A DNA stretch of 14,849 nucleotides from Gammaproteobacteria bacterium. GTDB taxonomy: Bacteria > Pseudomonadota > Gammaproteobacteria > Chromatiales > Chromatiaceae. The DNA lies in assembly GCA_019136395.1 (NCBI GenBank), contig JAGVUH010000221.1:1-14849 (forward strand), given 5' to 3'. Below, piece by piece: positions 14,761 to 14,849 of this stretch; the stretch's first letter is position 1, and each line of letters begins with the position of its first letter. Both the position numbers and the translations under genes were made by a program. The notes under the pieces were generated by a model. That model was given only the letters and a program-made list of their open reading frames with translations, ran no database searches and had not been told where the DNA came from.

Positions 14761-14849
14761 GCTGTTTGCCCGTTCTTATTTAAATTTACCGCGCACATCT
14801 CGGCCCCATTGTCAGCTCGCAGCGTCACAATATGAATAGACCCATAGTG
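14761..14849. other. Window tail after the pglX stop
   Basis: Eighty-nine AT-richer bases follow the pglX stop. The next frame over (stop at 14837-14839) reads PALPELFARSYLNLPRT and could be a shifted continuation of pglX, but I cannot match it to the family. No start, hairpin or insertion-sequence end is recognisable. Confidence 0.3.

Noticed and set aside
14700..14849. Minus-strand frame with an LRADNGAEM-like segment resembling a transposase integrase core
   Set aside because: Only one short motif-like string is present, the frame is about 58 codons, and the surrounding residues do not fit IS3 or IS481 transposases.
1..14849. CRISPR array, tRNA or rRNA genes
   Set aside because: No regularly spaced repeats of suitable length and no cloverleaf or rRNA signature were seen.

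Overview
The window is a GC-rich bacterial chromosome segment, probably from a gammaproteobacterium. A purple sulfur bacterium (Chromatiaceae-like) fits the codon use and the TauE/SafE operon, but no marker here proves the taxon. It holds ordinary chromosomal genes in roughly the first 4.9 kb and a phage-defence locus in the remaining 9.7 kb.

Region 1 (1-1237, minus strand) is a small operon. Read in its own direction it encodes a UspA-like protein, possibly a 50-residue coupled peptide, a two-helix membrane protein, and the N-terminus of a TauE/SafE-type anion permease that runs off the left edge. Region 2 (1238-1746) is non-coding, with an AT-rich island and several hairpins and a tandem repeat. 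Region 3 (1747-3384, plus strand) is a fused two-domain kinase: an aminoglycoside-phosphotransferase-like fold followed by a P-loop kinase. Region 4 (3385-4893) is a convergent intergenic spacer with competing hairpins, then argG (argininosuccinate synthase) on the minus strand with a recognisable sigma70-type promoter.

Region 5 (about 4980-14760, plus strand) is a BREX (bacteriophage exclusion) locus. Its order is brxE-like, brxA, brxB, brxC, a Schlafen/AlbA_2-type ATP-binding accessory gene, then pglX. The first three genes are tightly coupled (3-nt gap, 1-nt overlap), brxC follows after 10 nt, and the accessory gene after 8 nt. A brxE-like gene ahead of brxA-brxB-brxC-pglX matches the published BREX type 6 order. 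The expected pglZ, brxD and brxHI are not in the window and would lie to the right if present. BREX methylates host DNA through PglX and blocks phage replication with the help of BrxB, the BrxC ATPase and PglZ.

The right half of the locus looks damaged or rearranged. The accessory gene is split by an apparent frameshifting deletion in its C-terminal helix-turn-helix region. pglX has its own AT-rich upstream region with two perfect palindromes, carries a palindromic repeat inside its reading frame, and stops at 762 codons where the family usually has about 1,200. Its last several hundred bases are markedly poorer in GC than its start (43% in 14461-14580 against 73% in 12481-12600, counted by hand). 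The best candidates for something undescribed are this eroding accessory gene and the mosaic, truncated methyltransferase.
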